The notes: generated from the sequence alone by a model not told the origin. Counted from the first letter of the stretch, positions 7,184 through 16,433 are shown. The stretch is 45,847 nucleotides of DNA from an uncultured Lachnospiraceae bacterium (GCA_910588965.1 CAJUSO010000025.1:1-45847), one strand, 5' to 3'. Translations and numbers: made by a program.

Positions 7184-8083
7184 TTATTTCTTTGGCCTTT
7201 TCCATTTTACCTGGATTCCGTCTGCCTTCCATTGGTTGCCTTCTTCTGCATATCCCTGCACGGTAAGGTATTGGAATTCATTGGTCATTTTCAGTGCGTC
7301 GTACACATAGCGCAAGGGGATACGGCTGCGGTTTTTATCTGGGTCGCCAGGCTCCGCCAAGAAAACCGTACCGTCTCCTTCCTGGTACAGCCAGATATTT
7401 ACATAATGCCCCGGGGTGTCCTGCCAATATGCGTCGTCCTCATAGCTGCTGACCAGCACAACGGCTGATTTTGCTTCGGAAATCTGTTTTTTAAACTTCT
7501 TATAGCTGCTAGGCTTGCGGCGCAGCTTACAGGAAATGCCGCAGATTTCCAGGGTTGCCGCCATATCCTGCCAGCCAATGGCCCCTACTGCGCCGGAAGG
7601 GGTATAGCCGGACACCGCCTTAGCCTGTTCAAACATATCCAGCGGGGAGACCTCATAGGGCGACAGGGTATTGTAAAGATTGGCCATGCAGCACAGGCCG
7701 CAGCCAAAGCCGCCGAAAGGATTGCCCTCCACCTTAAAGCGGCACCAGGAGCCTGACCAGGGAAGCCTGGCCTTCCAGGATTTAGGGCCTTGGAGGAAGG
7801 AATAGACCTCCTCGTCCTTGAGGGTAAAGGCCTCAATCAGCATTTGCCTGTCTTGGGGGGATAGGCTCTGGGAAAGCCATTTGCCTGTCCCCGCAGAGAG
7901 GCTGTTCTCCCACTGCGCGGGAAGCCCTGCCTCCTCCTGTACTGGCTGCGGGGAGGTAGGCTCTTCTACGGTTTCTTTCTCTCGGATGCCGGCCCGGGTC
8001 AGGCTTATCATCATAAGCGCCAAAAAGATAAGGAACATAATCGCCGGGAAGGCAATCCGTTTTGCAGATGTATCTTTTTCCAT
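7184..8083 (-). CDS. Membrane-anchored C39-like cysteine protease
   Basis: The 299-aa protein has a single N-terminal membrane anchor (about residues 9-28), a variable Pro/Glu-rich linker and a papain-like C39-type domain. The nucleophile is most likely C128 in FGCGLCCMANLYN, with the catalytic His at H226 in PGHYVNIW and a downstream EPGD that may supply the third residue. Related proteins are extracellular peptidases or peptidase-like domains of unknown substrate. The start at 8083 has AGAGG at good spacing; an upstream in-frame ATG at 8101 has none. It stands alone with its own promoter. There is no adjacent ABC transporter, so a role as a bacteriocin leader peptidase is unlikely. Confidence 0.75.
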   Translation of the reverse strand: MEKDTSAKRIAFPAIMFLIFLALMMISLTRAGIREKETVEEPTSPQPVQEEAGLPAQWENSLSAGTGKWLSQSLSPQDRQMLIEAFTLKDEEVYSFLQGPKSWKARLPWSGSWCRFKVEGNPFGGFGCGLCCMANLYNTLSPYEVSPLDMFEQAKAVSGYTPSGAVGAIGWQDMAATLEICGISCKLRRKPSSYKKFKKQISEAKSAVVLVSSYEDDAYWQDTPGHYVNIWLYQEGDGTVFLAEPGDPDKNRSRIPLRYVYDALKMTNEFQYLTVQGYAEEGNQWKADGIQVKWKRPKK

Positions 8084-8133
8084 TGGTATTAGCCTCTCTG
8101 TCATCAAGGATTCTGGTTGCACAAGATAGGATG

Positions 8134-8162
8134 ATTTTACAACAGAATCGGATTTTCTTCAA
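8134..8162 (-). promoter_or_regulatory. Sigma-A promoter of the C39-like protease gene
   Basis: TTGAAG (8157-8162) and TAAAAT (8134-8139) on the minus strand are 17 bp apart, about 50 bp before the chosen ATG at 8083. The match to consensus is good. Confidence 0.6.
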
Positions 8163-8316
8163 TATGAAAAATGGATTTTTCTCCCCCCGCGGCTTTCTTA
8201 CATCGTAAGGTAAGGACTGGGCTCCCGGCGCTGGCCTGCGTATCCTGGCACCTTCCCATCTCCCCCATACCAATCAATCTCATCTTGGATTTTTTGATTA
8301 CGGAGGAATACTGGGG

Positions 8317-8392
8317 AAAACCCAGGACTTCCTGGGCTAACTTGGCGTCATCCAAAAGCGCACACGAAAGGAGGCAGGCAATCCTGCCTGCC
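8317..8392 (-). terminator. Two tandem hairpins ending the glycosidase gene
   Basis: The first hairpin after the stop is GGCAGGCA/TGCCTGCC (8373-8392), an 8-bp stem followed by TCCTTTC. The second is CCCAGG/CCTGGG (8321-8336) followed by TTTT. Neither has a long U-run, but together they are the best termination signal behind the 1686-aa gene. The rest of the interval, 8163-8316, shows no credible gene. Confidence 0.45.
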
Positions 8393-8434
8393 GTCCTTCT
8401 TGCCCATGCATCTAAAATGGCCATAAGATAGGTG

Positions 8435-11400
8435 CTATTTTACTTTTACAGTTTTTACCTTGCTCCACGCGCCGGTTATGGTTTTCTTCCCGTAAGCCTT
8501 ATAGGAGCATACCCTGACATAATATTTCCTGCCTGCTTTCAGCCCCTTCTTTACCGTGGCGGCTATCGTGCGGTTCTTTTTCACAGTTACGGTTACGGCC
8601 TTCTTGAATTTCTTATCCGCAGCATACTGGATTTTATAGCCTGTAGCCTTGCCATCCTTTTTCCATTTTACCGTAAAGGCCTTCTTCTTGGCGGATTTCA
8701 GGCTGGAAACTGCCTGCTTCTTTGGCTTCACGGTAATGGTAATTTTCTTTGTGGCAGCGTTATAATTCTTGTTGCCAGCTGCTTTTATGGTGATGGAAGC
8801 AATGCCGCAGCCCTTGATGGTTACTTTCCCGCTGGCCTTGCCTACGGCTGCGACCTTTTTGTCTGAGGATGTGTAGGTGACGGCTCCCTGCCCCTTGGCT
8901 TTCAGGGTGAACGCCTTATCCCCATACGTTTTCTTGGCGGAAGAGACGCCTGTAATCTTATTGGGCGCTTTCTTCACCGTCACGGCAGCCAGCTTGCTGG
9001 CGCTTGCAGCCGTCTGGCTTCCGGTGGCCGCCCGGTTGGTATTTGTCACCATGCAATAGTAATAAGCTGTCCCCACTGCTGCAACGGGCGGGATATAGGA
9101 AGCCTTTGTGGCGCCGGTAATAGCCTTTGCGCCTGCAGTGCTGCCCTTGCTGTTTTTATACCACTGGTAGCTTAAGGAGCCCCCGTCGCTTACCGCTGCC
9201 GCAACGGTAAGGGCTGCCGCCTTCTTGCCATACACATAGGACGCGCCTGTAGGCTGTTTCTGGATGTTTGGCGTTTCTGCATTTACCTTACCCTGCTGGG
9301 AGGAAGATGCGCTTGCGGCAGGGGCAACCACAAATTTGTCCATCCTGGGCGTAAAGTCATCCTGCAGGGCGCTGAACTTATAGGAGTTGTCATTGGTAAA
9401 CGTAATGGTGTTGGCTCCCTTGGCCAGTTCCACATCCAGGATGGTATTCTTGTAAGTATCCCAGCAGAAGGTATTACGGAAATATACGGTCTGCGGCGCA
9501 GCCCCATTCACGCTGACCTGCATATAGCGCTCTACTAAATCTGTGTTGTAGGGATGCACATAATTGCCGCCGTCCTGCTTTTTCATCACTGGGGCGGGCT
9601 CATTGTTGGAGTAGAAAACGGACAGCTTGTACGCCCCGGCTGCGGGCGCATTTACGGTCAACTCCAGGGCATTGCCCTTTCCGCCCCGGAAGCCTTCTAC
9701 TGCTTTCCCGCCAGAGGCATAGGGTGTGGAAACCACTTCCGGGACGGCCTTGCTGCCTGGCAGGTAGGTGTAATTGTCATTGGACGCCGTACCGCTAAGC
9801 TTCTGGCCTTCTGCTTCCAAGACGATGGAACCGCTTTGGGTAGCCTGCGGCATTTCCGTAAACACAATCTTATCCAACGTAATGTTATTCCCGGACAGGC
9901 GCAGGCGGTTAATCCCGGCTGTCAGGTATACCATGCCTGCGTCTTCCTTCCCTAACGTAACGGTGAGAAGATGCAGCCAGCCTATACTTACCTTGGATTC
10001 TGCCTTTGCGTCCTTTGCATAGCTGACCTTGCTCTTTGCGAGGGACGCCGTGCCAGCCCCAGCCGTCCCAAGGGCATAATACCCATCCCTAGGCACATTG
10101 ACATAGAACTCAAAACCACCGCTCCCGACGGCTGCCCCAGCCCCGCTGTATGTGCCTGCCTGGGACAATGCGTAGCCTGGCTGGGTCCCGGCCAGCTCTT
10201 CCGGCTCAATTTCTACAATTGCTTCAGCCCTTGGCTCATAGGTTAGGCCAATCTTGTCCAAAGCGGCGCAAAGCTGGGAATCTACCTGCTTCAGGTTCTG
10301 GTCTTCCCCCTTGTGCATCAGCTGGATGTCATGCTTGCCGGCTGCCAGTTCCACATATATGGTCTTGTAATTGTAATAGCCCCACTTTACCGTGGAATCA
10401 TAGACGATTTCCTGCGGGGCTGCCCCGTCGATGGACAGGCTGTGGGTAACCAGCGCCCCGATTGCACGGTTCTGCCCGCCGGAACTTACATACTGCAGCG
10501 TCAGGGGATCCACCTGGGGCGCCTGGCTGCTGTAATAGATATCCAGGCGGTATCTTCCAGCCTTGGGCACTTCCACCCGGAATTTTACCCCATCGCTTTC
10601 GCTGTTGATATGCCCTACCTCTGCGCGGTTGGAACGGGCAAGGTCGCCGCCGCCTTCCTTCTTGTATACCTGGGCTGCCCCTAACAAGGCAGCGTCCTCC
10701 GCCTCATACGTCTTTTCCCATTTTTCCTTTTCATACTGGGAAATGGAGCTGTTCTCCGTGCCGGTAGCCGGGGTGATAACGGCAAAATACGCGTCCATCA
10801 ATTCTGCCTCCGGAACCGTAAATACCAGGTCATTTCCGGTAAAAGCCATGTTCCCTTCAAATTCCACCGGGATTTGGTCCGCAAACCCATGGTGCCCCGT
10901 ATATTTTGTGCTGTAGATTTTCACATGGGCGTTGCTGGCGTCCTGGAACGTCTTGGTGGAACGGATATTCTCAATGCTGACCGTCTGCTTCCCTGCCTGG
11001 CCCCCAAAGAGGCTGTAGAGGGTTTTGGCGCCCTCATCCATGCTGGACAGCCCATAAAGCCTCCCATGGGCGCTTGGGCCTCCGATATTTTCAAGGGTCA
11101 GCGGCATCTTATTCCCTGTCATCTGGGCATACCATTTATATACCCACCATGCCCCGTTGGGCTTGTTGCTGTCAGCCACCAGCTCATTCATGGAATTTGC
11201 CAGGCCCCAGTACGGCAGCGACGCATAAGTATCTTCCTCGTCAAAGATAGACAGCCAGTTCACCAGCGCCCCCGGGTTCCCTACGTCGTCAAAGTTCACT
11301 GTCTCATTCACAAACAGGATTGGCTCTATGCCAGACCCTGCGTAATAGGTTTTTACAAACTGCTTGGCTTCATCGCAATGGGACTTGAAGCTGGCCAGCT

Positions 11401-13495
11401 TATCCTTCTGCAGTTCATGCCAGGTAACGTACTCTGGCAGGCAGTTGTTATCCCTGCAGTACTCCAGGAAGGTGCGGAGCGAATTGCTGTTATAGCCGGC
11501 GAAATTCGGGCCCGCCACCTTTAAGGCCGGATTGATATTTTTAATGGTGGTATAGATTTTCAGCCAATCCGTGCACATCTGCCCCAGCCTGCCGCCATAC
11601 CAAATCTGGTCCGGCTCATTGAAAATCACAAAGCTGTAACGCTCCAATTCCGCTGCTGTCTTGCCTGCCACCATCTTGCTGACAATCTTCTGCACCTTTG
11701 TATTGTAATCCTCAATCCCATTGGACTCGTAGGGCCATTCCAGATAGTAATCCTGCAGGTAAACCTGGACATTCTCCACACCGCATTCTTCCAGGTAAGA
11801 ATCCAAGCGGTAGCCATCCCCAGAAGGATGCTGCTGCCCGTCTGCTACCTTCTGCACCAGGATTTTGGGGGAAATGGCGCTGATTAAATCTGCGGAGGGC
11901 ACGCCCACCTCGCTGACCCCATACAGGAACCCTGTAGATCCATGGAACAGGGCGCCTTTGCCCTTCGCCGGGTCGGCGTCAAAATGCAGGGCCGCCCCAT
12001 AAGCCCTCTCATCCACGGCTTTGCGCAGCGCGGTAAGCGCTGCGTCCACAGCCGCCTGGTCCTGCCCCGAAAGGGCGGTATCCGCAGCCGTAAGCGCCGC
12101 TTCGATCTGCTGCTCGCTGGCGCTGCTTAAGCTTCCCTGCGCAATGAGCTGCTTTGCCTCGGCCGCCTCGGCTTTTAGCTGCGCGTTTGAGAAGGATGTC
12201 CCTTCTGCCACGCCCGGATACCATACCAGCCCCTTAAGGGCTTTGCCAATATTTTCTGCCAGCCGCGCCACATTCTCTGCAGTAACCGGATTGGCAATCC
12301 CCTTCTCGCCTTCTGCAATGGCAGACTGGAGCCTGCCGAAAGAATCCCTGGTATAGAAGCTAATGCTCTTTGCCTTCCCTTCCTCTACCTTGGCCTGAAG
12401 GCCTGCTAAAAGCTCATCACTTACCTTATAGCTGTCATAGGCTGCCTTGGCCTGTTCCGGCGTCAATGCCGCATTATAGAACCGGAATTCATCCATTTTT
12501 GCCTTCAGGTCCTTGTCTGTCGTATAGACCGAAGGCCCGATGCCGCTGTATTTATACTGTTTCAAGACGGCTGCATTGTCTGCAAACAGCCGGCTTAAAA
12601 CCGCCCCTTGGTTGTTGTTCCTGTCATAGAGCATCTTCACTGGCTCCCCGTCCAGGTACACCTCATAGGCAGCCGGCGACACGCTGACGGTCACATGCTG
12701 CCACCGCCCCCGGGCAAACTGCTTCTCCCATACCAGCTTCAGGCAGGAAGCCCTGTCTGGCAGCATCACAGCCGTGTGGTAGCCGTTGGGGTTATCCGCC
12801 CCCAAATCCGAAGCGCCCTCGCTTCCTGCCACAAAAGAAAATTCCGGGGCCGTCCAAGACCCGCCCGGATCCGAATTCTGGCCATCCACGGTGGCAGAGA
12901 AAATACGGCTGTACTGGCTTGCGCCTGGGTCAATATTGATCCAGAAAGAAAATGCAAACCCCGCTTGCGTCACCTCTGCAAACATATCCTCCGGAAGGGC
13001 CAGCCGCCCTTCCTTGGCTCCGTTTACCGTGCCCCCTGGCAAGTTCAGCACATTGCTGCTCCGCTCCTCGTCGTGCTCTATGCCAAGGCCCGCCCTATTC
13101 CCTTCAATGGTAGCGGACACGCCTGCTTTGGTCCCTTCATTCTCTACCTTATTGTCCTTCACCTCCCCATCAAAGGTAAATTCATAATAAGGCTGGGGGA
13201 TGGCCGCATCCCTGGCCTTCACCGGCTGCCCCTGCGCTCCTGCCTTTCGGCCTTCTCCCTGCAACCCTGCCTCTGGGCTTCCTGCCTGTGCTCCTTCCTT
13301 TCGGCCTTCCTCCTGCAACCCTGCCTCTGGGCTTCCTGCCTTTCGGCCTTCCCCCTGCACTTCTGCCTCCTGCAGGGTTCCTGCTGCGCTGCCCACTGCC
13401 GCCTTCCCCCCTTCGGCATAGGCAGGCATGGAAGGAAATGCCATGCTTGCCGCCAAAGCCAACGCCAATAACTTTTTTACATTTCTTGCCTTCAT
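8435..13495 (-). CDS. Large secreted multidomain glycoside hydrolase (LamG, clan GH-A catalytic domain, carbohydrate-binding and Ig/Fn3 modules)
   Basis: The 1686-aa protein has a signal peptide (cleavage near AYA at residue 27), a low-complexity repeat (about 45-92), a LamG/concanavalin-like domain (about 100-355), a helical FIVAR-like spacer (about 360-495) and a TIM-barrel glycosidase region (about 500-900). FVIFNEPDQIWYGG supplies the likely acid/base E627, and LFVNETVNFDD the likely nucleophile E731. The NEP motif and spacing fit clan GH-A, closest to GH39-type xylosidases. Three CBM6/35-like modules follow (about 928-1095, 1090-1230, 1220-1400, the first starting YEAEDAALLG), then an Ig-like domain, a bacterial Ig-like repeat and a Lys-rich Fn3-like end. 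There is no LPXTG motif. The substrate is probably a plant or host glycan; the exact family is uncertain. AAGGAGG lies 10 nt before the ATG. The gene is monocistronic. Confidence 0.85.
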   Translation of the reverse strand: MKARNVKKLLALALAASMAFPSMPAYAEGGKAAVGSAAGTLQEAEVQGEGRKAGSPEAGLQEEGRKEGAQAGSPEAGLQGEGRKAGAQGQPVKARDAAIPQPYYEFTFDGEVKDNKVENEGTKAGVSATIEGNRAGLGIEHDEERSSNVLNLPGGTVNGAKEGRLALPEDMFAEVTQAGFAFSFWINIDPGASQYSRIFSATVDGQNSDPGGSWTAPEFSFVAGSEGASDLGADNPNGYHTAVMLPDRASCLKLVWEKQFARGRWQHVTVSVSPAAYEVYLDGEPVKMLYDRNNNQGAVLSRLFADNAAVLKQYKYSGIGPSVYTTDKDLKAKMDEFRFYNAALTPEQAKAAYDSYKVSDELLAGLQAKVEEGKAKSISFYTRDSFGRLQSAIAEGEKGIANPVTAENVARLAENIGKALKGLVWYPGVAEGTSFSNAQLKAEAAEAKQLIAQGSLSSASEQQIEAALTAADTALSGQDQAAVDAALTALRKAVDERAYGAALHFDADPAKGKGALFHGSTGFLYGVSEVGVPSADLISAISPKILVQKVADGQQHPSGDGYRLDSYLEECGVENVQVYLQDYYLEWPYESNGIEDYNTKVQKIVSKMVAGKTAAELERYSFVIFNEPDQIWYGGRLGQMCTDWLKIYTTIKNINPALKVAGPNFAGYNSNSLRTFLEYCRDNNCLPEYVTWHELQKDKLASFKSHCDEAKQFVKTYYAGSGIEPILFVNETVNFDDVGNPGALVNWLSIFDEEDTYASLPYWGLANSMNELVADSNKPNGAWWVYKWYAQMTGNKMPLTLENIGGPSAHGRLYGLSSMDEGAKTLYSLFGGQAGKQTVSIENIRSTKTFQDASNAHVKIYSTKYTGHHGFADQIPVEFEGNMAFTGNDLVFTVPEAELMDAYFAVITPATGTENSSISQYEKEKWEKTYEAEDAALLGAAQVYKKEGGGDLARSNRAEVGHINSESDGVKFRVEVPKAGRYRLDIYYSSQAPQVDPLTLQYVSSGGQNRAIGALVTHSLSIDGAAPQEIVYDSTVKWGYYNYKTIYVELAAGKHDIQLMHKGEDQNLKQVDSQLCAALDKIGLTYEPRAEAIVEIEPEELAGTQPGYALSQAGTYSGAGAAVGSGGFEFYVNVPRDGYYALGTAGAGTASLAKSKVSYAKDAKAESKVSIGWLHLLTVTLGKEDAGMVYLTAGINRLRLSGNNITLDKIVFTEMPQATQSGSIVLEAEGQKLSGTASNDNYTYLPGSKAVPEVVSTPYASGGKAVEGFRGGKGNALELTVNAPAAGAYKLSVFYSNNEPAPVMKKQDGGNYVHPYNTDLVERYMQVSVNGAAPQTVYFRNTFCWDTYKNTILDVELAKGANTITFTNDNSYKFSALQDDFTPRMDKFVVAPAASASSSQQGKVNAETPNIQKQPTGASYVYGKKAAALTVAAAVSDGGSLSYQWYKNSKGSTAGAKAITGATKASYIPPVAAVGTAYYYCMVTNTNRAATGSQTAASASKLAAVTVKKAPNKITGVSSAKKTYGDKAFTLKAKGQGAVTYTSSDKKVAAVGKASGKVTIKGCGIASITIKAAGNKNYNAATKKITITVKPKKQAVSSLKSAKKKAFTVKWKKDGKATGYKIQYAADKKFKKAVTVTVKKNRTIAATVKKGLKAGRKYYVRVCSYKAYGKKTITGAWSKVKTVKVK
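13236..13358. repeat. In-frame degenerate tandem repeat in the glycosidase N-terminus
   Basis: A block containing TTTCGGCCTTC and CTGCCTCTGGGCTTCCTGCC recurs about three times, at spacings of roughly 54 and 42 bp. In protein it gives alternating EGRKAGSPEAGLQ-type units. Unit lengths are multiples of three, so copy-number changes by slippage would alter linker length without breaking the frame. Confidence 0.6.
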
Positions 13496-13541
13496 AAATC
13501 ATTGTCCTCCTTCTCTCCAGCATAAAAATGGTTCTTATCCT

Positions 13542-13547
13542 ATTATA
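13542..13547 (-). promoter_or_regulatory. Possible -10 element of the glycosidase promoter
   Basis: A perfect TATAAT lies on the minus strand 47 bp before the start codon. The -35 region 17 bp upstream does not match consensus, so expression may need an activator. The remainder of 13548-13684 shows no gene. Confidence 0.35.
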
Positions 13548-13684
13548 AAAGACGGCGCCTCTTTCTGGCTAGTACAGATTTGAAAAAAGCTGCATTATTT
13601 TTGTAATCCCCATCGCCAGAGCAACCTGGGCCGTGCCTTCCTGCCGCCAGGGCAGGCGGTTTCCCCGCTGCCCGCAAGAATATA

Positions 13685-13716
13685 GCAAAAAGCAGCTAAC
13701 CACACATTAGCTGCTT
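13685..13716 (-). terminator. Rho-independent terminator after yebC
   Basis: On the minus strand AAGCAGCTAA and TTAGCTGCTT form a 10-bp stem around a short loop, followed by TTTGC. It lies about 45 bp past the yebC stop and closes the corC-yebC unit. Confidence 0.75.
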
Positions 13717-13759
13717 CCTGCCTCTATCCCATCATCCATATTTACAGGACGGCGGGCAA

Positions 13760-14488
13760 TTACTCATCCCAGTTATGGTATACGGCCTGCACGTCGTCGT
13801 CGTCCTCCAAGAGGTCTAAAATCTTCTGGATATTCTTGATGGCCTCCTCGTCCGTGACCTGTACCCAAGTCTGGGGAATCATCGTCACCTCAGCCGAAGC
13901 CATGGCAATCCCTGCCTCTTCCAGCTTCTGCCGCACTTCACTGAACCCCTCCGGGTCTGTCAGTACCTCATAGCTGTCTTCTTCTTCAGAAAAATCCTCC
14001 GCCCCTGCGTCCAGCGCCAGCATCATCAGGTCGTCCGCATCCATCCCGCACTCTTCCTTGTCAATGACAATCTGGCCCTTCTTATCAAACATATAGGATA
14101 CGCATCCCGGCGTCCCTACATTGCCATTCCCCTTGGTAAATGCGCTCCGCACGTTAGCCGCCGTCCGGTTCTTATTATCTGTCAATGCATCCACGATAAT
14201 GGCCGTCCCGTTCGGGCCGTACCCTTCATAGGAGGCAAACTCATAATTTACCGAATTAGCGTCACCTGCCGCTTTCTTAATCCCACGGTCTATCGTATCA
14301 TTGGGCATGTTGTTGGCTTTCGCCTTGGCAATGACATCCCTAAGTCGGCTGTTATTATTGGGGTCCGGCCCCCCCTCCTTGACAGCTACCGCAATCTCCC
14401 TTCCGATAATGGTAAAAATTTTTCCTCTTGCTGCATCGTTTTTCTCTTTCTTATGTTTGATATTCGCAAATTTAGAATGTCCTGACAT
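13760..14488 (-). CDS. yebC: YebC/PmpR-family regulatory protein
   Basis: The 242-aa protein has the full YebC/TACO1 signature: MSGHSKFANIKHKKEKND at the N-terminus, the IAKAKANNMPNDTIDRGIKKA helix, and the C-terminal MIPQTWVQVTDEEA region. Family members are described as transcription factors (PmpR), and recent work on YebC and TACO1 links them to relief of ribosome stalling at proline stretches. It follows the CBS-domain gene with 1 bp between the reading frames, and GAGGAG precedes the ATG. Confidence 0.95.
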   Translation of the reverse strand: MSGHSKFANIKHKKEKNDAARGKIFTIIGREIAVAVKEGGPDPNNNSRLRDVIAKAKANNMPNDTIDRGIKKAAGDANSVNYEFASYEGYGPNGTAIIVDALTDNKNRTAANVRSAFTKGNGNVGTPGCVSYMFDKKGQIVIDKEECGMDADDLMMLALDAGAEDFSEEEDSYEVLTDPEGFSEVRQKLEEAGIAMASAEVTMIPQTWVQVTDEEAIKNIQKILDLLEDDDDVQAVYHNWDE

Positions 14489-14489
14489 A

Positions 14490-15848
14490 CTATTTCTCCT
14501 CTTTTCTCCTATTCTCTTCCTGCCCGCCGGCTCCTTCTGGCTCCGTAACCTTCACCATATGGATCATTTTATCCCTTACGGACAGCACATGGAAATGCCA
14601 CCCCTGGTCATCCAGTTCAAACTGCTCATGCTCTCCAGGTATCTTGCCGATCAGGGAAATCAGATACCCGCTCAGCGTCTCATACTCCGCCCCTTCTGCA
14701 GAAATATGCAAGGTCTCGCAGACCTCCCCAAAAGGCGCCATCCCACGGATTAGGTAACTCCCATCTGCCTGGCAGGCCACATCCGTCTCTTCTTCATCAT
14801 ACTCATCAAAGATATTCCCCACGATTTCTTCCAGGATATCCTCCATGGCCACAATCCCTGCTGTCTGCCCATACTCGTCCACCACCACGACCATGTGGTT
14901 CTTCTTAGACTGCATGCCCTTGAACAGTTCATTGATATTCCTGGTCTCTGGGATAAATGCTACCTCCCGCACCAAACCTGGGATTTCCTGTATTTTCCGG
15001 TCCAGGTATAGCCCTTTGCGGCTTTCAATCATAACATCCTTCATATGTAGGATCCCAATAATATTATCTATATCCCCTTTATACACCGGGAACCTGGAAT
15101 TATTGCCTTCCAGGATTATCTCCAGCGCCTCTTTTAAAAGCGTGCCGCCCTCAATGGCATTCACATGCTTGCGGTGTGTCATGATGTCTTTGGCTTCTTT
15201 ATCGTCAAAGGCAAAAATATTATGGATCATCTCCGCCTCACTGGCCTGCAGCACCCCCTGCTCGTGCCCCTCATTCACCATGGAGATAATCTCCTCCTCC
15301 GTCACATCGTCAAAACTGGCATTGGGGTCAATCCCCACCAGCCGCACGGCCAGATTGGACAGCTTCTCTGCAAGGAAGGCATAAGGCCACACCAGATACA
15401 GCAGCCCATGTACCGCCCCTGCCAGGCGGAACAGCCATTTCTCCGGCTTCCTGGCCGCAACCTTCTGCGGTGCGATTATCCCCAGCACAACAAAAATGAA
15501 AATCCCCGCCAAAGCAGCCAGGACATAGCACCAGAAAAGTAAATATGGGTTTTGGCTCTCCAGGAAAAGGCGGCGGAACATCACATCCCCCAGCAGGCGG
15601 ATTTGGTAAATCCCAAAAACCCCGCTGACAAACGTCACTAAAATCTGCACCGCATGCTTCACCTTATAAGGGGAATCCATAATAGCCAGCAGCCAGGCCG
15701 CGTGCTTGCTGCCTGCCTCCGCCCGCTTCTGCACCTGCCCTTCCGACACTTCCTCCAAAGCGGTAAGGAACCCATACATCATCCCATTAATGATTACCAA
15801 TCCCAAGAATACTATCAGCCCTATGGCAGGGCTCGCGCCATCGTCCAT
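14490..15848 (-). CDS. HlyC/CorC-family membrane protein with CBS pair
   Basis: This 452-aa protein has an N-terminal DUF21/CNNM transmembrane region (about residues 1-185, three or four hydrophobic segments), two CBS domains (about 200-335, with DIMTHRKHVNAIEGG and VVVVDEYGQTAGIVAMEDILEE) and a C-terminal CorC_HlyC domain. Relatives are magnesium or cobalt exporters or exporter regulators; the haemolysin name is historical. The start at 15848 has GAGGAG 8 nt upstream. An in-frame ATG at 15923 with a GGAGGG about 11 nt before it is a weaker alternative. The gene has its own promoter. Confidence 0.88.
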   Translation of the reverse strand: MDDGASPAIGLIVFLGLVIINGMMYGFLTALEEVSEGQVQKRAEAGSKHAAWLLAIMDSPYKVKHAVQILVTFVSGVFGIYQIRLLGDVMFRRLFLESQNPYLLFWCYVLAALAGIFIFVVLGIIAPQKVAARKPEKWLFRLAGAVHGLLYLVWPYAFLAEKLSNLAVRLVGIDPNASFDDVTEEEIISMVNEGHEQGVLQASEAEMIHNIFAFDDKEAKDIMTHRKHVNAIEGGTLLKEALEIILEGNNSRFPVYKGDIDNIIGILHMKDVMIESRKGLYLDRKIQEIPGLVREVAFIPETRNINELFKGMQSKKNHMVVVVDEYGQTAGIVAMEDILEEIVGNIFDEYDEEETDVACQADGSYLIRGMAPFGEVCETLHISAEGAEYETLSGYLISLIGKIPGEHEQFELDDQGWHFHVLSVRDKMIHMVKVTEPEGAGGQEENRRKEEK

Positions 15849-15960
15849 TGTTCCTGCTCCTCTTTCCTCTCTTGCCCAGGAACTGCCAAAAAAGCCTGCA
15901 CTGCCAAAACACGCCCAGGCCATATCGCGGCAATCCCTCCATACATTAACAAACACTTGA

Positions 15961-15989
15961 AATATACCATTTTACGGCATATTAGTCAA
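15961..15989 (-). promoter_or_regulatory. Sigma-A promoter of the corC-yebC unit
   Basis: TTGACT (15984-15989) and TATATT (15961-15966) on the minus strand are 17 bp apart. The -35 lies 4 bp beyond the mazF stop. The predicted leader is about 100 nt and contains a second ribosome-site-like GGAGGG that may serve a short leader frame. Confidence 0.7.
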
Positions 15990-15992
15990 GAT

Positions 15993-16340
15993 TTATGTAT
16001 ATAATTCCAAACTGATTTCAAGTGCCCTATCTACTTTTTTCAAGACTTCCCCCTCCAGGCGGCAGACTTTGTCCTTTAACCTCTGCTTGTCAATCGTCCT
16101 AAGCTGCTCTAAAAGTATTACGGAATCCTTCACCAGGTCATACCTCTTTGCATCCAGCTCCACATGGGTAGGAAGCTTTGCCTTGTTCATCTTTGATGTG
16201 ATGGCAGCGCAGATGACCGTTGGGCTATGGCGGTTCCCCACGTCATTCTGGATAATCAGGACCGGGCGGACCCCTCCCTGCTCTGAGCCTACCACCGGGC
16301 GCAAATCAGCATAATAAATATCTCCTCTATGAATAATCAC
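15993..16340 (-). CDS. mazF: MazF/EndoA-type mRNA interferase toxin
   Basis: The 115-aa protein matches the MazF/PemK family: RGDIYYADLRPVVGSEQGG, RPVLIIQND, then ICAAITSKMNKAKLPTHV and SVILLEQLRTIDKQRL. These proteins cut mRNA at short sequences; in B. subtilis EndoA (NdoA) is encoded after alr and its antitoxin. A GTG start at 16340 is preferred over the GTG at 16349, because GGAG lies 10 nt before the former and directly abuts the latter. The gene follows alr at 93 bp, and no antitoxin reading frame fits between them. Confidence 0.93.
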   Translation of the reverse strand: MIIHRGDIYYADLRPVVGSEQGGVRPVLIIQNDVGNRHSPTVICAAITSKMNKAKLPTHVELDAKRYDLVKDSVILLEQLRTIDKQRLKDKVCRLEGEVLKKVDRALEISLELYT

Positions 16341-16433
16341 TTTTCTCACACTCCAAAACTTTATAGGTTATTTCTATTTCCTATTGTTCCCCATTTTTTC
16401 GTGTGTATACATAATTCCTGAGGATTCCCCTAT

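Noticed and set aside
7184..8083. Bacteriocin-processing C39 peptidase
   Set aside because: There is no ABC transporter domain, no adjacent transporter and no double-glycine leader peptide gene. The protein has a single membrane anchor.
8137..8424. A 95-codon minus-strand reading frame between the glycosidase and the protease gene
   Set aside because: No ribosome site precedes any of its start codons. It spans two terminator-like hairpins and the protease promoter, and its composition looks random.
13236..13358. Possible CRISPR-like or satellite repeat
   Set aside because: The units are degenerate, in frame within a coding sequence and lack unique spacers. No cas genes are present.
13182..13523. 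A 113-codon frame overlapping the start of the large glycosidase, sharing its ribosome site
   Set aside because: It is a shifted-frame shadow of the signal peptide and repeat region. The glycosidase frame has a clear signal peptide and 1686 open codons.
15849..15956. N-terminal extension of the CBS-domain protein
   Set aside because: The extension is not membrane-like in the family pattern, and the ATG at 15848 has the best-placed GAGGAG. The extension overlaps the predicted transcript leader.
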